A stretch of DNA of 64,000 bases, taken from Ciona intestinalis (lineage: Eukaryota; Chordata; Ascidiacea; Phlebobranchia; Cionidae). Location of the stretch: positions 879,391-943,390 of the forward strand of contig NC_020171.2 in assembly GCF_000224145.3 (NCBI RefSeq), in the 5' to 3' direction. Below, one piece after another: positions 55,801-64,000 of the stretch. Positions within the stretch are counted from its first letter, which is position 1, and each line of letters starts with the position of its first letter. Under the pieces are notes generated by a model. That model saw nothing but the letters and a program-made list of their open reading frames with translations. It did not search any database and was not told the DNA's origin. A program made the translations under genes and the position numbers.

Positions 55801-58025
55801 AGCATTATATCAAGTATGTGAACTGTTTAATTGGTTTTGTGATGGTTATGTCAGAAAATACTTTGCCAAAGATTTAACTTTAGAAAGGCGCTTGAAAAAT
55901 AATATATATACTATACATATTTAATAATATATTATATATATTCTTTTTCTAAACCATTTTTGAAAACAATATATATATATATATATATCATTATAATTAT
56001 TTTCAACTTATTAAAACCAACTTTGCTAAAAGTAAATAATTACTCTTTTGATGTCTTACCACATGACAGATAAAATCATGAAACATCAGTATAATTGAAT
56101 TTACAAATTCTACCCAAATGGTAACTTATATATTACATTATGCATGGCAGCAACAAACATAAAAAGTATGAAGGTTTAATTTTTACCCTTTAATTTTTAT
56201 CAATATTTCAGATGAAATAGCAACAACAACGACGCCAGTAACATTATCTACACCTGCAGCTGCAGCAAGTAAATATTGTGGTCTAATAGGTTAACATAGG
56301 GACCTAATTGGTATAAAGGATATGCATGTCCTAGAAACAATTATGACACCCTTTGTAAATAGTCTGGGTACACATAGTAACAGTTTAATTAGTAATAACG
56401 CATCAATTAAAGACAACAACTTGAGCATATGACAAAAGGGTGCACTGTTTTTTTAAATAGACGTCTATGTCTGTAAAGATTTAAGTAGTTTTAAAATACA
56501 TCTTTATATATAGGTTCAGTATGCAGAAACACCTTGAGTGTTTGTAACAATTATAATGAAGACCACCAAGCATGTACTATTGCTATAATGCAAAGAAGTT
56601 GTCCGGTTGCATGCAATACATGTCCCCCAGGCAGTGTTATATCAAGTAAGTGCATATATCTGATCCTTAGCGTGCTAAAATTGCACTGTGTTATCAAAAT
56701 GAGCTTTAATAAACAAGATATTTCTAAATTTTAGGTGAAATTCCTACTCCAGCACCAGTAATAATAACAACAACACCAGCAGGTAAAACAAACTACAAAA
56801 CATCTGTATGTCCATTATACTTACTTTATACTTTATGAATGAATGTAACTTACTCTATTGAACAAATAAGTGTAACTTACTTATCCTCAAATGGGGAGCA
56901 ATGGCAGTCGTTATAACAAGGGTGTTCTGTTTTCATACACCTCGTGCCACTTACAAGTTACCACTTATTTTCATACTTAAGCTATAAAATATTGCATATT
57001 CTAACCTGAAGGGCCTAAAGTGTGTGAAGACGCCAGAGGCCGTATTTGCCAACGATTTTCCCCCACTAGTATACAATGCCTACAGAGCAGGCTTGCTCAA
57101 CAAGGCTGCAGAAAACAGTGTGGAAAATGTACACCTGAAGACATATACCCCACAGAATGTAAGCCTTTTTAAGTACCTGCAAAACTTTAAAATGAGTTGT
57201 ATTAATACACCATAGGTGCCTAGTGTATTAAAGCACACATGTTATACCTTGACAGTATCAATTATATGTGTATGCGTTACTATATATTACTATATATATT
57301 AGTTGTGATGTGCATTATTGGCTTATTAAAAAATATATTAAACAAAATATGGTATGTTAATCCTAGCACCAAACCTGAGGTGGCAGTGTAATTACACAGG
57401 AATGTGTAGCACTGCATTATTCAGACAAAAAGGCAGATTTGTTTCACAGGATTGGGTGTCTAGCTATCCCTACCTCCCCTGCCTTTTAAAAAGTTTGGCG
57501 CCTATAGTGTTAATTATTTAGTATTTTTACCACTTTAATACCATCAATAGCTAACTACATACGTAGAAGTTTTCTAACATTTCTATTATAAAAAGCAACA
57601 ACTACTACAACAACTACTCCAGTAAACACTACTCCAACAACAACGACTACAACAACAACAAAACAAGGAGCATAGCAGGTACTAACACATTATAAGCATT
57701 GTAAAACCCGAAATAGTTACTTTAGGTATTAAAATACCCGTAAATACATCTTAATGACACTACATTGTAGCAGAGACGGTATTTAAACATGTTTAGACAC
57801 AGACTTTGCGTTTTAGCATATTGTAAAACCCCGAAACTTTGCGTTATGTTTATGTTAAAAATAATATATCCGTAAATACATCTTAATATCACTTACTTTA
57901 TTCTAGCGGGTTGCACGGACTCCGCACCTTATTGTAGTAGCCTGGCGCACTGGTGTAATGGCGATGACGAAACAAGAACACGGAATACACGACGTCTATG
58001 CCGTAACACATGCGGTTTGTGTTGA
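43828..58025 (+). CDS. Secreted trefoil / TSP1 / eleven-ShKT mosaic protein with mucin-like linkers, 22 exons
   Basis: Exons: 43828-43885, 48243-48288, 48517-48626, 49159-49347, 49881-50024, 50522-50737, 51015-51281, 51553-51669, 52130-52466, 53125-53147, 53789-53998, 54444-54552, 54793-54973, 55038-55169, 55482-55532, 55679-55813, 56212-56268, 56514-56645, 56735-56782, 57021-57158, 57596-57678, 57907-58025. Signal peptide (KLICIATLILGAICF), trefoil domain (RLDCSVSGGAEDCERAGCCY), TSP1 (WNEWTECGRTCG) and eleven six-Cys ShKT domains (for example CPITCGFC, CRRTCNLC, CPVVCGTC, CRNTCGLC) separated by Thr/Pro-rich linkers. The protein is about 967 residues. ShKT modules also occur in ordinary secreted enzymes and cuticle or mucus proteins; nothing marks this as a toxin. 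A mucus, epithelial or matrix protein is the best guess. The exons 54793-54973 and 57596-57678 are each one base short of the phase their neighbours need. AATAAA at 58144. Confidence 0.87.
43886..48242. other. First intron of the ShKT gene (about 4.4 kb)
   Basis: No coding exon was recognised. It holds a SINE piece near 44040, a partial MITE (about 44505-44625), a 29-bp tandem duplication (46353-46410) and another MITE piece (about 47415-47560). First introns of this size often carry regulatory elements, but none is evident here. Confidence 0.5.
46353..46410 (+). repeat. 29-bp direct tandem duplication
   Basis: CTACACGAAGTATAGCGATG with the following nine bases occurs twice back to back in intron 1 of the ShKT gene. 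Confidence 0.9.
48909..49103 (+). mobile_element. MITE, full copy
   Basis: AGTATGGTGGGGGAATATGG at left and TCCTATCTTCCCCCACCCTA at right. It lies in the intron before the TSP1 exon, ending about 55 bp from it. Confidence 0.82.
49419..49680. repeat. Tandem repeat, 75-bp unit, about 3.4 copies
   Basis: The unit contains TGAGGTCTTCAGTGAGGCAC, then GAGACCTGGGATGTAGGCTT and CCCAGTCTATTCCATTCTAT. Two central copies are almost identical and the outer ones are diverged. It looks like an expansion of part of the third dispersed repeat. It lies in the intron after the TSP1 exon. Confidence 0.85.
55038..56782 (+). repeat. Tandem ShKT exon-pair duplication in the ShKT gene
   Basis: Three successive pairs, each a ShKT exon of 132-135 nt plus a Thr-rich mini-exon of 48-57 nt: 55038/55482, 55679/56212, 56514/56735. 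All three ShKT exons end in a CPPGSxI motif directly after the last cysteine, which no other ShKT exon of the gene has. All introns are phase 1. Confidence 0.75.
56832..56962 (-). mobile_element. SINE fragment
   Basis: TGAATGAATGTAACTTACTC, then GCAGTCGTTATAACAAGGGT, TCATACACCTCGTGCCAC and TTACAAGTTACCAC. It lies in an intron of the ShKT gene. Confidence 0.65.
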
Positions 58026-58143
58026 ATTTGAAAGTTTAAATTTCCCGCGTTTTTTACGAAAGTAGTTGTTACTTGAATGTGGATGTTTTTTGCTGGATAA
58101 CGTTTTGCATTTTTATTGTGCGGTATTTATTCCTAGTTCCGTA

Positions 58144-58149
58144 AATAAA
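58144..58149 (+). promoter_or_regulatory. Polyadenylation signal of the ShKT gene
   Basis: AATAAA about 120 bp past the stop codon at 58025. Confidence 0.55.
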
Positions 58150-58200
58150 TTCCCTGTAAAAAAGGTGTTTTATATGTGGAAAACAGATTGAATTTCTATC

Positions 58201-58290
58201 GGACACGCAGGGCACAATAGTAGCAGCATCAAGCCTGGTACGCAATATCTTCTAGTCAAGCAGCATGTATTAACCACTGTGCCATAGCAC
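58201..58290 (-). mobile_element. SINE tRNA-like head
   Basis: In reverse orientation it reads TATGGCACAGTGGTTAATAC (A-box-like), then TACCAGGCTTGATGCTGC (B-box-like) and TACTATTGTGCCCTGC. It resembles the head of the SINE at 41765 but lacks its body. Confidence 0.55.
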
Positions 58291-59773
58291 CAGTACATTT
58301 CTATAATAGCTCCGTATCACTAAAATGTTAATTTAAACAGAACAGACTTAATTAATCAAAAATTTAACCACTGCATACACAAGTTGCAAAAAAGCTTCGA
58401 GAATTTTAGAGAAAACATTTTTAATTTAAAGAATGTTTCTACACCTTTAATACAAGAAAAATCGCTCAAGTTTTTCCAAATTTATTTAGTCATAGCTGCA
58501 TATAAGAATACCTGTTAATCTCAAAATGGAATATACGTGACCGAATTGCTGGCCCAATTGAACAGGCTTGAAAATGGAACAAAAAACGCTATTTTAACAT
58601 TAGGGCACTGTGAACAAAAAAGAGAAAAGGGCGATAAAAAATTTGGTCCTTTTACACTTATAAGCGAATGTTTAAGAGAGATAATGTACCATTCGCACAG
58701 AAAGTGTACTAACAGTTGTTTAACTTTAAGGTTGGTAGATTCTGAAAACTTCTTTAAATAAACATTGATTTTACTTGTTTAAAGAAAAAGTTTTGAAGGT
58801 TTTAAGGTATCAATGACCAGTGGCAAATTAGAAAAAAAATTCAGAAATTTTTGAACCATTATAAAAATGACATGGTATTAACAATTCAATGCTGTTCAGA
58901 TATGCTATCTGGCGTTTTATAAGATATCCATGGTGCTTGAACAGGCGTGCAAATACGGTACAAAGTGCTGCAACTAATGGGCGCCACAATTACATTGAAA
59001 TTTTGACTCATACAACGACCGAAAATCCCAAATTGCACAAAAACATGGTTTACCAAATAACAAATATATTGATTTGTGTGAAACTGAAAATGAACAAAAA
59101 ATGATTTTTTTCGCCATGATTTGTACTGAAAAAGTAATTAGTCGTGTCAAAAGTCACGATTGTTGAAATGTACAGCAAGAAAATAGGAGTTTCGCACAAA
59201 ATCAGAAACGGTTTAAAAAACCGTGGGTCTTGCCATACATAGGCAAGGGCAAAGGGTAATACTTCTAATAGTCAAGTAATTACAATTTTTCAAGGAAGTC
59301 TATACAAAACAATTATCAGAGGCCACTACGGATACAAAACGCACTGGAATAGAACAACAATGTACAGCATATCAGGAATGTATTTAGGGGGGGGGGGGGT
59401 TCTGGGGCCCATCTTTTTGTGAAAAATAAGGCATGAAATAATTACAGTTCATTGCGCCAATTTGGTTTTCGCGAATGACGTAAAAAAAGCTTTGAAAATA
59501 TAGTAATACCTTCCCCTTATCAATTCCTGGACACACTGTACAGTTTATCTACTGTGGAAAAGAGGGCACAGGGAATCGAATTTTTATATGGGTTAGTAAC
59601 GGGCTGCAGCGAGATCCACATAGAAATAATATAAGGCAGACAATTTGAGCGTTAAATGGCACAGGGGTTCACTTTAGGGGTTTACCCTTTAAATGATTAA
59701 GCTGTAGGAAAATTCCCCTAATTTGGGGGTTTCTAAAGGGTAATCATAGCCCCCATATTTTTTCCGAGACCCC

Positions 59774-59779
59774 TTTATT
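59774..59779 (-). promoter_or_regulatory. Polyadenylation signal of RSK
   Basis: AATAAA on the minus strand about 20 bp past the RSK stop codon. Confidence 0.55.
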
Positions 59780-59798
59780 CCCCTAATGGGGTACCATC

Positions 59799-64000
<4,202 letters not shown>

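Larger units (their letters stand above)
58026..59798. other. Convergent intergenic region between the ShKT gene and RSK
   Basis: AATAAA at 58144-58149 serves the ShKT gene. A SINE head in reverse orientation lies at 58201-58290. A run of 13 G lies at 59387-59399, unusual in this AT-rich sequence. On the minus strand an AATAAA at 59774-59779 serves RSK. No coding exon was recognised; a 74-codon open frame at 58537 has no support. Confidence 0.55.

Noticed and set aside
43828..58025. Calling the ShKT protein a potassium-channel toxin
   Set aside because: ShKT is a widespread structural module. The protein is large, with trefoil, TSP1 and mucin-like parts, and nothing points to a toxin role.
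58537..58761. Plus-strand open frame of 74 codons after the ShKT gene
   Set aside because: No recognised similarity or splice sites; it lies in a convergent 3' intergenic region.

Overview
The window is eukaryotic and most likely from an ascidian tunicate of the Ciona type. The reasons are an AT-rich sequence, many short GT-AG introns, small animal-type genes packed close together, very numerous short inverted-repeat elements, and proteins whose best-recognised relatives are animal ones (FILIP1/CTTNBP2, CMSS1, RSK, and LDLa, LCCL, TSP1, trefoil and ShKT domains). The species is an inference. All gene models were spliced by hand from splice sites, reading phase and homology remembered from known families; no database search was run.

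Layout, left to right. 1-4928 (minus): the 5' half of a FILIP1/FILIP1L/CTTNBP2-type coiled-coil gene, running off the left edge. 5030-13041: intergenic, full of inverted-repeat elements. 13042-27790 (plus): CMSS1, a ribosome-biogenesis factor in seven coding exons, whose fifth intron is about 10.5 kb long. Inside that intron, on the same strand and with its own TATA box, lies a complete second gene (21535-26289) for a single-pass membrane protein with LDLa repeats, a TSP1 domain and a mucin-like stalk. 28205-37274 (minus): a 23-exon gene for a secreted protein of about 750 residues made of seven tandem LCCL modules, each built by the same three-exon unit. 37933-38932: a 1000-N assembly gap, followed by an AT-rich 20-bp satellite array; an inverted array of the same unit lies at 40853-41362. 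Between the arrays sits the 3' end of an unidentified minus-strand gene (40064-40728). 43828-58025 (plus): a 22-exon gene for a secreted mosaic with a signal peptide, a trefoil (P-type) domain, a TSP1 domain and eleven ShKT domains joined by Thr/Pro-rich mucin-like linkers. Two linker exons are each one base short of the expected phase. 59799-63804 (minus): the 3' part of a ribosomal S6 kinase (RSK) gene, from the end of the N-terminal kinase through the whole C-terminal kinase to the C-terminal STAL motif. Its 5' part lies beyond the right edge.

Three neighbouring genes (LDLa/TSP1 receptor, seven-LCCL protein, trefoil/TSP1/ShKT protein) encode cell-surface or secreted multi-domain proteins and carry the main novelty. 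FILIP1-like, CMSS1 and RSK are conserved intracellular genes. Repeats include a MITE of about 190 bp with terminal inverted repeats of about 29 bp, a tRNA-derived SINE, a third dispersed repeat of about 70-150 bp, and several local tandem duplications.
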